NCBI GenBank assembly: GCA_000509105.1
Contig: BAIF02000089.1
Span: 1-64,000 of the forward strand
Reading direction: 5' to 3'
DNA: 64,000 bases
Source: Clostridiales bacterium VE202-21
Lineage (GTDB): Bacteria > Bacillota > Clostridia > Lachnospirales > Lachnospiraceae
Shown in pieces: positions 36,655 to 46,028 of the stretch (the first letter of the stretch is position 1; the number at the start of each line of letters is the position of its first letter). The notes under the pieces are model-generated. The model worked only from the letters and a program-made list of their open reading frames with translations, ran no database searches and was not told the origin of the DNA. Both the position numbers and the translations under genes were made by a program.

Positions 36655-39600
36655 ATGAAAAAGAAGAGATGCATAACAATGCTGGCTGCTGCGGCAGTAA
36701 TTTTGTCTGTATGTGCCCCCATATCCCTGTATGCACAGGAAGAGACGGGAAGAATGGGAACAGAGGAAATCGAAAAACCGGACGAAATCGCGGAAGCCGA
36801 TGAAGAAAGCCCGACTGTACCGGAAGAACCTGATGGATCAAATGAACAGCAGCCGCTGCAGGATACTGCTTCATGGTTTGAGGAAACCTTACACGGGCTG
36901 CTCCTTATGGAAGAACCTTTGAAGGTAATGGAAAAAACAGATGAAAAGGAGAGGGAATTATTTTTAAACAGAATAACTGCCAGGGAGCATTTTGAATTCG
37001 CTATTGTGTATAAATATCTGCTGCTCACAGCCGTTGCGAAGGATACATCCTTTTCTGAGGGTATGCAGTCATTGGATGATGTAACGGTAAAAGAGATGGA
37101 AGCAGTATCCGGGAAGACAGAGCATATTCACTTTCTATGGGAGCTGTTGATGAAAAACAAGGATACTGGTCTGGCGCAGGAAGAAATAGAGGATATTCGG
37201 TGGAAGGAGGCCGTAGAACAAGAGGCATTCCGTATATTCTGTGAAGGCATGGGAGGAAAGGCTGCCGCCAAGGGGGAAGAATCTGCAGAATATCATGACT
37301 TTCAAGAATATACAGAGTATCTCCAGACACAGACTCATGCAGATATCATCGGACTTGCGAATGTCTTGGAAAAGATGCAGTCCGAAAATGAGCCGGAAGC
37401 AACGGAAGCATATGAGGCGGCACTTAACCGGCTGGATGAGATTCACAGTACGAAGCCGGAAATAGCTCCAAAGTTACAGATAATCTGCGGTATCCAGGAT
37501 TTCGATGTACAGAAAAAGGAGCCGTATCTGACCGTTACGATATCGGATCAGGAACGGGCCGATGTCATAAAACTGCTGCCCAAAAATCTGGAAGTACTGC
37601 TGGAAGAGAATTCGGATATAGATAAAAAAGATACTGACAAGAAAGCAACTGATCAGGAAGATACTGATAAGAAAGAAAATAACAAGAAAGATACTGATCA
37701 TGAAGAGATTCTTAAGGATGCCTTGTACGAGGACGAAGATCCGATGGATACAAAGCCGACGGAAAAGACAATCAATGTTACATGGGAGTGTGCGGAGGAT
37801 ATTGAACATACGGAATATGAACAGTATATATATACGGCGGTTCCCCAGGAAGGGTATGAATGGAGTGAAGAACTGCTTAAGGGGGAGGAAGACGGGCTCC
37901 AGGCCCTGCCCTATGCCAGGGTCATTGTAAAGCCAAAAGAGACTGCGAATGTCATGGCGGCCCGTGCCGCGGCCAGCGTCAGTTATAGGGCGTACTGCCA
38001 GTATGATGGGTGGAAAAACTGGAGTGCAGGCGGCGCCACTGCAGGAACGATCGGAGAAAATAAGCGGCTGGAGGCTTTGCAGATAAAAACGTCCGGTGAC
38101 ACGAATCTTGGTGTCAAATATCAGGTTCATGTACAAAACAATGGATGGATGAGCTGGGTAAACAGCAGCGGTACAGCAGGTACCACCGGACAGTCGCTGA
38201 GAGTGGAAGCAGTCAGGATTTTGCTGACCGGGGCAAGCGCAGGCTCCTATGATATCTATTACCGTACATACTGCGAATCCTATGGATGGCTGGACTGGGC
38301 CAAGAATGGACAGTCAGCCGGTACAGTGAATCTTGGAAAAAGCATGGAAGCCTTTCAGGTGAGAATTACAGCAAAAGGCGGGGCTGCCCCCGGAACAACG
38401 GCTGCTCCGCTGAAGACAGATGCTGCTGCAAGGGTCGGCAGCAGTTACTACAAAACATTTAATGAGGCATTTGATGCCATGCCGGACCGAGGATCTATGT
38501 ACGTGATAAAAAACTGTTCGGCAACACATATAACGACCAGAAAATCCTTTTCGATATTCCCGGAAGAAAGGAACGTTAAGGTTACTTTTAAAGAAAATTC
38601 GCTGATACCTGCCGGCATAATCTGCACAGAAGAAGGCTGGCGGGGAAGTCCCACCTGGAATTTCAGCGGCAATGGTGGGTATACAATAACATTTGATGCG
38701 AATGGAAAAGGTTCATCGGGTGTAATAGCAGCTTACGGTGCAACGATCAACCTGAAGAACGGCTCCAGATTTATGAACTCCGCAGGCAATGGTGTATGGA
38801 ACGACATGGGAATTACAAACGTTTATGACGGAGTCTACATTTATAATAATAAAGCGCATGGAGTTGCAACCTGCAACACGGTCAATCTATTTGGCGGCAG
38901 CATTTACGGCAATTCTTATGATGGTATCCGTGCACAGAAGGTGATCAGTATGTCCGGTGGTAATCTGTACAATAATGGTGAGTGCGGCGTGCATGTGGGA
39001 GAAGGCGCGTGTATCTGTACGATGACCGGAGGAACGATACATGACAATGTGGATGGCGTGGGGAATATAGACGGTAATGGAACCATTATCATCCAGGGAG
39101 GCAGCATTTACAGCAATACCCGGTATGGAATTTCCGCCAAAGGAAAATCTTTGAGTATATCAGGCGCAGCTGTTATCCGGAACAATAAAGGAACCGGGGT
39201 GGCAGTCCATGGAGGGGAAGCAGCTGTACAAAATGGAAAAATATATGAAAACCAAAACGCAGGAATTGTAAATAAAGGCAGCATGAAGTTAAGCGGAGGT
39301 GAAATCTTTTCAAATTCGAATGCAGGCAGTGGAGGCGGAATAGTCAACAGTGGAACCTTAAGCATCAGCGGGGGGGATGTTCACGATAATTCGGCCGTAA
39401 ACGGGGGAGGAATAACAAACAGCGGTACGCTGTCATTGACAGGAGGCAGCATCACGGGTAATGCGGTTTCCGGCAGTGGAGGCGGGATTTGTCTGTCTGG
39501 GGGGACACTCAGGCTGACCGGGGGGACCATTGCAAAGAACAAAGCGAAAAACGGAAATGGTATATACCATAACGGCTCTGTCTTCCAAATGGGCGGAAAC

Positions 39601-41469
39601 GGTGCAGTAGATGCGGGGAATGATGTATATCTTCAGACAAATAAGTATATTACAGTAACATCAGCCCTAAAATCTTCGCCTGCTGCAGTTCTGACACCGT
39701 CAGGCTATAGCAATGGCAGAAAGGCGGCAGAAGTTGCATATGGCACTAAAAAGGGCAGTTTGCAGTATGCTAGGTATGCATTAACGCAAAAAGGCGGATA
39801 CTGCCTTCGTCCGGGGGACATGCAGGCATCCGGTGCAAACACCATGGCGGCAGATATTGTACTGAGTACGAAGTATACGATCCAATATCATAAAAATTAT
39901 GATGGAGAGGTGGCGAATGTCCCGAAAAGCACTCCAAAATACTGGTATGAAAATGCAGAAATAGCAGGAGAGATTCCATCTGAAGGAAGAATAAAATTTC
40001 TGGGCTGGTCCGAGAATGCTGCAGCGGAAAAACCTGCCTATCAGCCAGGAGCTGTCTTAAGCGCAGCTATCAATCGAAATATCACACTATATGCAGTCTG
40101 GGGAACCAAAATCCAGGTGAGCTATTATGGAAACGGAAGCGACGTCCTAAAGGAAAAGTCAGAAGAAATAACCCTGCAGGAGTGCATGAAGAATGGCGGC
40201 TACCTTATACATAAAAATAAAGGATATACGGATTATATCAGAAAGGGATACAAATTCGCAGGCTGGGATGTCTCTGCGGTGGCTCCTGTTCAGGCAGTAA
40301 AATATCCTGACCAGAAAGAGAACAGGGTAAAATTTGAAGAACTGCTGGATATTGCTGAGGCGCAGGCGAAGAGTCCTTTATCAGGAGAAAAGACGGTTCA
40401 GCAGGTACGGTTATATGCACTCTGGGATAAGTTTCCCGAAATCACTGCAGAAGGTATACAGGAATTCTTCGAAGGCACCGAGGTTACCAGGGACATGCTC
40501 CTGGCAAACATAAAAGCACAGGATCAAGAAGACGGAGACATAACAAAAGACATCCGCATACTTGGAATCAAATATCAAAGAGGAAAGCTTCGGGATGGAC
40601 AGAAACAGGAGGCGTATGAAGTACGATGGAAGACCGGCATGCCAGACGATAAAAAACTGGATACCTGGTTTTTAGAGCTGGATGACAAAGATGCACCTGT
40701 GGAACACCAGATTATTTACAGTGTGAAAGACAGTGCTGGTAATGAGACAACACGAGAATGGCCGGTTAAGGTAAAGTATAATGAATTTCCTGTGATAGAG
40801 GCGGAGGATCGGTATTTCACACTGGAAGAGGCAAAGGAAGGCAGAATAACCGAAGAAGCGCTGCTGCGCGGCGCTATAGAATCTGGCGCCCTGACGGTAA
40901 AGGATAAGGAAGAGGATGAGCGATATCCCGGCAGAATGGAACAGGCAGTAAAATTGGAAGATTTTCATCCGGACGAATTTACAAGATTTGAAGATTCGGG
41001 TTATATCGTAATTACTTTTTCGGCCAAAGACAGTATGGGGCCGGACGGAGAGGGCAAAGAGACTTTCAGTCAATGTACGGTACATATTGTAAAGGATGGG
41101 GAAATAACGTCGCCGGAGCCTTTAAAATACGTGCGGTTTATCAACAGAGAATATTACGAAAAGAATCTAAAAAGACAGAATGAAAAGACAGGAAAAGAAA
41201 CAGGAAAACCGGAGTCAGAAACTGTTTCAGGGGAACTGCAAAACGGCGGCCTTTATTCAAATTCCAAGTGGTATAGGATTCCAGAATTCAGAGCATTGCT
41301 GTCTGGTGCATGGGATGAAGAAAGACCAGCAAGAGAGGTATGGACTTTCAAAAATACAGATGTAAAAAATATAAAGAGTTATGTGGAAGAGCATGGGATA
41401 GGAAACAGCCAGGAGCGAACATCGCTTCTGAGATTCCATGAAGAATTCAGCCATTTGAGAGTCATGTAA
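36655..41469 (+). CDS. Giant secreted protein with ChW repeats, beta-helix and InlB-type repeats
   Basis: A 1604-residue exported protein, last gene of the Tad-like locus. Signal peptide 1-26 (ends near LYAQEE). Residues about 30-320 are acidic and helical; about 322-355 is a Lys/Asp repeat (DKKDTDKK...). About 442-575 holds three ChW repeats (Clostridial hydrophobic with conserved Trp: YDGWKNWSAGG, NNGWMSWVNSSG, SYGWLDWAKNG). About 600-1000 is a parallel beta-helix of GG(S/T)I.(G/D)N units. About 1072-1270 has two InlB/Flg_new repeats (KFLGWSE, KFAGWDV). Ig/cadherin-like domains follow. There is no LPXTG anchor. A pilus-tip adhesin is a reasonable guess. Confidence 0.82.
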   Translation: MKKKRCITMLAAAAVILSVCAPISLYAQEETGRMGTEEIEKPDEIAEADEESPTVPEEPDGSNEQQPLQDTASWFEETLHGLLLMEEPLKVMEKTDEKERELFLNRITAREHFEFAIVYKYLLLTAVAKDTSFSEGMQSLDDVTVKEMEAVSGKTEHIHFLWELLMKNKDTGLAQEEIEDIRWKEAVEQEAFRIFCEGMGGKAAAKGEESAEYHDFQEYTEYLQTQTHADIIGLANVLEKMQSENEPEATEAYEAALNRLDEIHSTKPEIAPKLQIICGIQDFDVQKKEPYLTVTISDQERADVIKLLPKNLEVLLEENSDIDKKDTDKKATDQEDTDKKENNKKDTDHEEILKDALYEDEDPMDTKPTEKTINVTWECAEDIEHTEYEQYIYTAVPQEGYEWSEELLKGEEDGLQALPYARVIVKPKETANVMAARAAASVSYRAYCQYDGWKNWSAGGATAGTIGENKRLEALQIKTSGDTNLGVKYQVHVQNNGWMSWVNSSGTAGTTGQSLRVEAVRILLTGASAGSYDIYYRTYCESYGWLDWAKNGQSAGTVNLGKSMEAFQVRITAKGGAAPGTTAAPLKTDAAARVGSSYYKTFNEAFDAMPDRGSMYVIKNCSATHITTRKSFSIFPEERNVKVTFKENSLIPAGIICTEEGWRGSPTWNFSGNGGYTITFDANGKGSSGVIAAYGATINLKNGSRFMNSAGNGVWNDMGITNVYDGVYIYNNKAHGVATCNTVNLFGGSIYGNSYDGIRAQKVISMSGGNLYNNGECGVHVGEGACICTMTGGTIHDNVDGVGNIDGNGTIIIQGGSIYSNTRYGISAKGKSLSISGAAVIRNNKGTGVAVHGGEAAVQNGKIYENQNAGIVNKGSMKLSGGEIFSNSNAGSGGGIVNSGTLSISGGDVHDNSAVNGGGITNSGTLSLTGGSITGNAVSGSGGGICLSGGTLRLTGGTIAKNKAKNGNGIYHNGSVFQMGGNGAVDAGNDVYLQTNKYITVTSALKSSPAAVLTPSGYSNGRKAAEVAYGTKKGSLQYARYALTQKGGYCLRPGDMQASGANTMAADIVLSTKYTIQYHKNYDGEVANVPKSTPKYWYENAEIAGEIPSEGRIKFLGWSENAAAEKPAYQPGAVLSAAINRNITLYAVWGTKIQVSYYGNGSDVLKEKSEEITLQECMKNGGYLIHKNKGYTDYIRKGYKFAGWDVSAVAPVQAVKYPDQKENRVKFEELLDIAEAQAKSPLSGEKTVQQVRLYALWDKFPEITAEGIQEFFEGTEVTRDMLLANIKAQDQEDGDITKDIRILGIKYQRGKLRDGQKQEAYEVRWKTGMPDDKKLDTWFLELDDKDAPVEHQIIYSVKDSAGNETTREWPVKVKYNEFPVIEAEDRYFTLEEAKEGRITEEALLRGAIESGALTVKDKEEDERYPGRMEQAVKLEDFHPDEFTRFEDSGYIVITFSAKDSMGPDGEGKETFSQCTVHIVKDGEITSPEPLKYVRFINREYYEKNLKRQNEKTGKETGKPESETVSGELQNGGLYSNSKWYRIPEFRALLSGAWDEERPAREVWTFKNTDVKNIKSYVEEHGIGNSQERTSLLRFHEEFSHLRVM

Positions 41470-41585
41470 GCGCTTCTTTACTGGCTGCAGACCAGATGGT
41501 AACAGCGGATTGTTTCTTCCCACACCCCAAGGGCGCGAACAATCATGACGAATTTCTAAAATATTACAAATATGTTAAAATTATA

Positions 41586-41614
41586 TTGCATTTTATTCAG
41601 TTATCCTTTATAAT
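41586..41614 (+). promoter_or_regulatory. Promoter of the first NlpC/P60 gene
   Basis: TTGCAT (41586-41591), a 17-bp spacer and TATAAT (41609-41614). A leader of about 210 nt follows (41620-41831) with a GGCTGC/GGCAGCC hairpin near 41731. No known riboswitch was recognised. The gap 41470-41585 shows nothing else. Confidence 0.7.
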
Positions 41615-41831
41615 TTAGTCTATGTAAGCATAAGACGAATTTTGACGAGTCCTCTGCATATAATATAGTTTCTGTGTTCTGATGAAAAGGACTGGAGACT
41701 GCGTATCGATAGGGAATTCTGCAACTTACAGGCTGCGGGCGTTTCAGCGGCAGCCGGCAGAAAAGATACTGCAGTATGTATTTGCGGGGACATGATAGAT
41801 CATAAATAAAATAAGGATGGGTGAATTGATT

Positions 41832-43004
41832 GTGAATTTTAAAAGAGTACGCAACGTGTTTGCAGCAACCGCTTTGACATGTTCTATGATAACTGTGCCT
41901 GTATTAGCGGCACCGAATACATCAAGCCTTCAGGATCAGAAAAATGCAGCGCAGAACGAAGTGAGTTCCCTGCAGTCCCAGTTGAATTCATTAATGTCAA
42001 CGATGAATGAACTGGAAGGGCAGTTAGTAGCAAAAGGGCAGGAGATCTCGAAGGCAGAAGAGGATCTTAAAGCAGCGCAGGAAAAGGAAACGCAGCAGTA
42101 CGAAGATATGAAACTTCGCATTAAGTATATGTATGAAGAGGGAGACGGTTCAGCGCTTGAGAGGATATTGAGTTCAGGAAGTATCGCTGATCTTCTCAGT
42201 GAAGCAGAGTACATAGAAAAGGTTCATACATATGACCGCAATATGCTGCAGGAATACGCGGATACTGTAGAAGAAATAAAGACTCTGGAGACAACGCTTG
42301 AAAACGACATGACAAACCTTCAGGATCTGGAAAAACAATATAAATCACAGTCAACCGAACTGTCAACCATGCTCAACAGTAAGCAGGCAGAGGTTAGCAA
42401 TCTGGATTCCATGATTCAGGAAGCAGCAAGAGCCGCATTGGAAGAACAGAAGAAACAGCAGGAGGCAGCTGCGAAAGAGAAAGAAGCTGCTGATAAGAAG
42501 AATGAAGATACTGCACAGCCAGGAACAAATGGAGGCCAAAGCAGTGATCCGGGTACAGGCGGAACTACAGATCCTGGTACAGGCGGAGGAAATAGTAACG
42601 AGCAGCCGGAGCAGAATGTACCTGAAGATAATAATACACCGGATAACGGCAATACCGGAACCCCGGAACCTAACTACAATCCTTCTACAGGAAATGCAAT
42701 TGTGGATCGGGCATATAGCTGGGTTAACAATGCGGAATATGCATGGGGAGCCTGTGCACCGGGATCTTTTGATTGTTCAGGCTTTGTCAGCTACTGTCTG
42801 ACTGGAAGTTATATCCGTCTGGGTACAACCTTTGACTTCCTTACATGGCCCCAGGTAAGTGATCCACAGCCGGGTGATGTGTGTGTGAATGCCAGTCATT
42901 GCGGTATTTATATAGGGGGCGGCCAGATGATTCATGCAGCTGATTATGGCATAGGAGTGATCAGCGGGCCAGTGCAGGGCGGCATGATTTACGTACGCTA
43001 TTAA
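41832..43004 (+). CDS. Secreted PcsB-like coiled-coil protein with NlpC/P60 domain (copy 1)
   Basis: Peptidoglycan hydrolase, 390 residues from GTG 41832. An in-frame ATG at 41817 lies in the ribosome-site region; alignment with the downstream paralogue supports the GTG. Signal peptide ends near VLAAPNTSS. Residues about 30-210 are a long coiled coil with the PcsB/CwlO signature MKLRIKYMYEEGDGSALERILSSGSIADLLSEAEYIEKVHTYDRNML. A Gly/Pro/Asn-rich linker follows. The C-terminal NlpC/P60 domain has catalytic Cys in FDCSGFVSYC and His in ASHCGIYIGGGQMIHA. It probably cleaves D-Glu-diamino acid bonds at division sites. Confidence 0.9.
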   Translation: MNFKRVRNVFAATALTCSMITVPVLAAPNTSSLQDQKNAAQNEVSSLQSQLNSLMSTMNELEGQLVAKGQEISKAEEDLKAAQEKETQQYEDMKLRIKYMYEEGDGSALERILSSGSIADLLSEAEYIEKVHTYDRNMLQEYADTVEEIKTLETTLENDMTNLQDLEKQYKSQSTELSTMLNSKQAEVSNLDSMIQEAARAALEEQKKQQEAAAKEKEAADKKNEDTAQPGTNGGQSSDPGTGGTTDPGTGGGNSNEQPEQNVPEDNNTPDNGNTGTPEPNYNPSTGNAIVDRAYSWVNNAEYAWGACAPGSFDCSGFVSYCLTGSYIRLGTTFDFLTWPQVSDPQPGDVCVNASHCGIYIGGGQMIHAADYGIGVISGPVQGGMIYVRY

Positions 43005-43069
43005 GATCGAGATTATATAAAAGAATTGCTATTTCATAAAAGACAGAATGCAATATTAGAAGAAACCAG

Positions 43070-43105
43070 AGGATCCCCAGTATAATCGGTACTGAGGATC
43101 CTTTT
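43070..43105 (+). terminator. Terminator of the first NlpC/P60 gene
   Basis: AGGATCCCCAGT (43070-43081) pairs with ACTGAGGATCC (43091-43101), one mismatch, followed by TTTT. Confidence 0.85.
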
Positions 43106-43149
43106 CAATTATTTTCCAGCAATATTATAGTTTTTTTCAGAATATCCTG

Positions 43150-43178
43150 TTGAAAAATGCTGATGAATATTGTATAGT
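43150..43178 (+). promoter_or_regulatory. Promoter of the second NlpC/P60 gene
   Basis: TTGAAA (43150-43155), a 17-bp spacer and TATAGT (43173-43178). The short leader repeats the GGGGACAT...AAATAAGGAT segment found before copy 1. Confidence 0.8.
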
Positions 43179-43231
43179 AAAGAATATATGTGGGGACATA
43201 GATAATAAAAAATAAGGATAGGTGTAATTTT

Positions 43232-44380
43232 ATGAAAATGAAAAGAGTACGCAATATGTTTGTTGCAACGGCACTGACATGTTCTATGATTGCCGTACCT
43301 GTGTTTGCAGCGCCAAACACATCAGGTCTGGAAGAACAGAAAAAAGCTGCGGAGAATGAGGTGAACAGTCTTCAGTCACAGTTATCAACATTGATGTCTA
43401 AGATGACAGATCTTCAGAATCAGTTGATTACGAAAGGTGAGGAAATCACAAAAGCAGAGAAGCAGCTGGAAGAAGCACAAGCAAAAGAAAAGCAGCAGTA
43501 CGAGGATATGAAGCTTCGTATTAAGTATATGTATGAAGAGGGCGATGGCTCGGCAGTGGAACGGATCTTAAGTTCCGGAAGTATTGCAGAGATGTTAAGC
43601 CAGGCAGAATATGTTCAGAAGATACATACCTATGACCGTAACATGCTGGACGAGTATGTGGAAACGGTGAATGAAGTAGAAGAACTGAAAACTACGCTGG
43701 AAGAAGATATGAACAAGCTGGAAGATATGCAGACAGAGTATGAGGCGCAGCAGACTGAGTTGAGCAATACGATTGAAAGCAAGAGTGCCGAAGTAGAAAA
43801 TCTTGACGCACAGATCCAGGAAGCTGCGAGAAAAGCTGCAGAAGAAGAACGCGAGAGACAGCGTTTAGCGGAGGAAGCGGCAAAGAATGAGAGCGCAAAT
43901 AATGGCGGAGGAACGAGCAATGGTGGCGGAACTGCACCAAACACTCCGGAAACACCTGGTACCCCAGAGACTCCTGGTACTCCAGATACCCCGAGCACAC
44001 CAGAGACTCCATCTGATCCGGGCAATAACGGAGGCGGCGGTTCAGGAAATACTTCCGCGGCGCAGGCAATTGTAAATGCAGCATGGACTCAGATTGGTGT
44101 TCCGTATGTATGGGGCGGTACAACACCATATGTAGGCCTTGACTGTTCAGGACTCACACAGTGGTGCCACGCACAGGCAGGTATCTCAATCGGCCGTGTT
44201 GATACAGACCAGCTCTATGGAGGACAGAGAGTCAGTGATCCGCAGCCAGGGGACATCGCATGGACTCCCGGACACGTGGCAATATACATAGGCAATGGCC
44301 AGATGATTGAAGCACAGCAGCCGGGCACAACGATATGTGTAAGCCCTGTACGTGTTTCTGTATACGTAAGATATTGGTAA
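43232..44380 (+). CDS. Secreted PcsB-like coiled-coil protein with NlpC/P60 domain (copy 2)
   Basis: A 382-residue paralogue of the preceding gene. Signal peptide MKMKRVRNMFVATALTCSMI..VFAAPNTSG; coiled coil about 30-215 nearly collinear with copy 1 (MKLRIKYMYEEGDGSAVERILSSGSIAEMLSQ). The linker differs: NGGG blocks and a TPETPGTPETPG proline repeat, a likely EF-P client. The C-terminal NlpC/P60 domain has LDCSGLTQWC and GHVAIYIGNGQMIEAQ, and diverges more than the coiled coil. Own promoter and terminator, so separate regulation is likely. Confidence 0.92.
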   Translation: MKMKRVRNMFVATALTCSMIAVPVFAAPNTSGLEEQKKAAENEVNSLQSQLSTLMSKMTDLQNQLITKGEEITKAEKQLEEAQAKEKQQYEDMKLRIKYMYEEGDGSAVERILSSGSIAEMLSQAEYVQKIHTYDRNMLDEYVETVNEVEELKTTLEEDMNKLEDMQTEYEAQQTELSNTIESKSAEVENLDAQIQEAARKAAEEERERQRLAEEAAKNESANNGGGTSNGGGTAPNTPETPGTPETPGTPDTPSTPETPSDPGNNGGGGSGNTSAAQAIVNAAWTQIGVPYVWGGTTPYVGLDCSGLTQWCHAQAGISIGRVDTDQLYGGQRVSDPQPGDIAWTPGHVAIYIGNGQMIEAQQPGTTICVSPVRVSVYVRYW

Positions 44381-44392
44381 TTCAGAATATAA

Positions 44393-44421
44393 AAAAGGAA
44401 TCCACATAATGGATTCCTTTT
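44393..44421. terminator. Bidirectional terminator between NlpC copy 2 and the VOC gene
   Basis: AAAAGGAATCC (44393-44403) pairs perfectly with GGATTCCTTTT (44411-44421); it serves both convergent genes. Confidence 0.9.
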
Positions 44422-44430
44422 ATTATGTTC

Positions 44431-44799
44431 TTATTTTCCGGGGACAATCTCCAACCAGTATCCGTCCGGATCCTCGATAAAGTATATCCCCAATTCGGAA
44501 TTTTCGTGGCACACACAGCCCATCTTTTTATGTTTTGCAAAAGCCGCATCAAAATCATCTACTCTAAACGCAAGGTGGATTTCATTGTCACCCAGTTCAT
44601 AGGGCCTGTTCATATCGCGCAGCCAGGTAAGTTCTAAAAGGTGCGGAGTGGTGTCATCGCCCAGGTATACCAGTGTAAAACTTCCGTCTTTGGCATCTTT
44701 TGTGCTGACAGGTTTGAGTCCAAGCGCCTCCTCATAAAAAGCAAGTGATCTCTGTAAATCATAAACATTTAAATTGTTATGTGCAAATGTAAACTTCAT
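44431..44799 (-). CDS. VOC-family glyoxalase I-like protein
   Basis: A 122-residue protein of the vicinal oxygen chelate fold. It looks like lactoylglutathione lyase (GloA): metal-ligand candidates are His in FAHNNLNV, Glu in HLLELTW, His in NEIHLAFRV and Glu in YWLEIVPGK; the IYFIEDPDGYWLEI ending is typical. Clostridia lack glutathione as a rule, so another thiol adduct or a different substrate is possible. Monocistronic on the minus strand, with GGGAGG upstream. Confidence 0.85.
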   Translation of the reverse strand: MKFTFAHNNLNVYDLQRSLAFYEEALGLKPVSTKDAKDGSFTLVYLGDDTTPHLLELTWLRDMNRPYELGDNEIHLAFRVDDFDAAFAKHKKMGCVCHENSELGIYFIEDPDGYWLEIVPGK

Positions 44800-45181
44800 A
44801 GCTTTTACCTCCCTATATATGTAAGTTTTACATAATTGTGTTATAATATACTGTCGTAAAACAGAAGATATAAACAGTATACCGTTTCTAGCATAACATA
44901 GAGAAGGGGCAGAGACAAGTTATAAGAAGTAATATCAGAAAAGTAGGAAAGCCACATAAGGCAGAATATACCACACAATTTAGCATGGAAATTCAAGAAT
45001 GAATACAGACAAGATACCACAGAAAAGCCTTGCATTCCAGTATTTTCTATGTTATACTACAACCGTTGCAAAAAAACACGCATGCGGATATCTTTGACGG
45101 TGCCTAAGCCTGCACAGTGCAGACCGGTCTCAAAGGAGAGCAAAAACATGCGGAAGTTAAAAACCAAATGGAGGAAGAAAC
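44800..45181. promoter_or_regulatory. Intergenic region with rpsB promoter (45030-45058)
   Basis: TTGCAT (45030-45035), a 17-bp spacer and TATACT (45053-45058) drive rpsB on the plus strand, leaving a leader of about 115 nt. In this leader I see no clear ribosomal-protein binding fold. The VOC gene's upstream region occupies 44800-44850 on the other strand. Nothing else is evident. Confidence 0.75.
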
Positions 45182-45940
45182 ATGAGCGTTATTTCAATGA
45201 AACAACTTTTAGAAGCAGGTGTACATTTTGGACATCAGACAAGAAGATGGAACCCTAAGATGGCTCCTTACATCTACACAGAGAGAAATGGTATCTATAT
45301 CATCGACTTACAGAAATCTGTAGGCATGGTTGATGATGCTTATCAGGCTGTTGCTGACATTGCAGCTGAGGGTGGTACAATTCTGTTTGTAGGAACAAAG
45401 AAACAGGCACAGGATGCCATAAAATCAGAAGCAGAGCGCTGCGGAATGTTCTATGTTAATGAAAGATGGCTCGGTGGTATGCTGACCAACTTCAAGACAA
45501 TCCAGAGCAGAGTTCAGCGTTTAAAAGATATAGAGAGAATGTCCGAAGACGGAACATTTGATGTACTTCCCAAGAAGGAAGTAATTGAACTGAAAAAAGA
45601 ATGGGCTAAGTTAGAGAAGAACCTGGGCGGTATCAAAGAAATGAAGAGAATCCCTGATGCAATCTTCATCGTAGACCCGAAAAAAGAAAGAATCTGTGTT
45701 CAGGAAGCACATACACTGGGAATTCCATTGATCGGTATCTGTGATACAAACTGCGATCCAGAAGAACTTGATTTCGTAATTCCGGGTAATGATGATGCGA
45801 TCAGAGCTGTTAAATTAATCGTTTCCAAGATGGCTGATGCAGTAATCGAGGCTAATCAGGGCGCAACAGGTGCTGAAGAAGAATATTATGAAGAAGCTGC
45901 AGAAGAAGCAGTAGCTGAAGAGACTGTAGAAGCAGAGTAA
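45182..45940 (+). CDS. rpsB: 30S ribosomal protein S2
   Basis: A 252-residue small-subunit ribosomal protein of normal length ([43 protein letters not shown]). It ends with an acidic tail [33 protein letters not shown] precedes ATG 45182. It is followed by a terminator-like hairpin and then tsf, the standard rpsB-tsf pair. Confidence 0.99.
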   Translation: MSVISMKQLLEAGVHFGHQTRRWNPKMAPYIYTERNGIYIIDLQKSVGMVDDAYQAVADIAAEGGTILFVGTKKQAQDAIKSEAERCGMFYVNERWLGGMLTNFKTIQSRVQRLKDIERMSEDGTFDVLPKKEVIELKKEWAKLEKNLGGIKEMKRIPDAIFIVDPKKERICVQEAHTLGIPLIGICDTNCDPEELDFVIPGNDDAIRAVKLIVSKMADAVIEANQGATGAEEEYYEEAAEEAVAEETVEAE

Positions 45941-45953
45941 TTATGGACTTGGG

Positions 45954-45989
45954 ATGCTTCAGCCTGTGGATACAGGTTGAAGCATTTTT
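45954..45989 (+). terminator. Attenuator/terminator between rpsB and tsf
   Basis: ATGCTTCAGCCTGT (45954-45967) pairs with ACAGGTTGAAGCAT (45972-45985), one G-U pair, loop GGAT, followed by TTTT. Partial termination would set the rpsB:tsf ratio. Confidence 0.85.
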
Positions 45990-46028
45990 AAAATATGCAA
46001 TCAAGAATGAATAATGGAGGAATGAATC

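Noticed and set aside
37474-38136. 220-codon minus-strand hydrophobic frame
   Set aside because: Antisense to the Lys/Asp-rich region of the giant secreted protein; hydrophobicity is a by-product of that composition.
41615-41831. c-di-AMP (ydaO-type) riboswitch before the first NlpC/P60 gene
   Set aside because: These often control NlpC/P60 genes, but the conserved GGGGA and GGUAGG-type blocks are missing.
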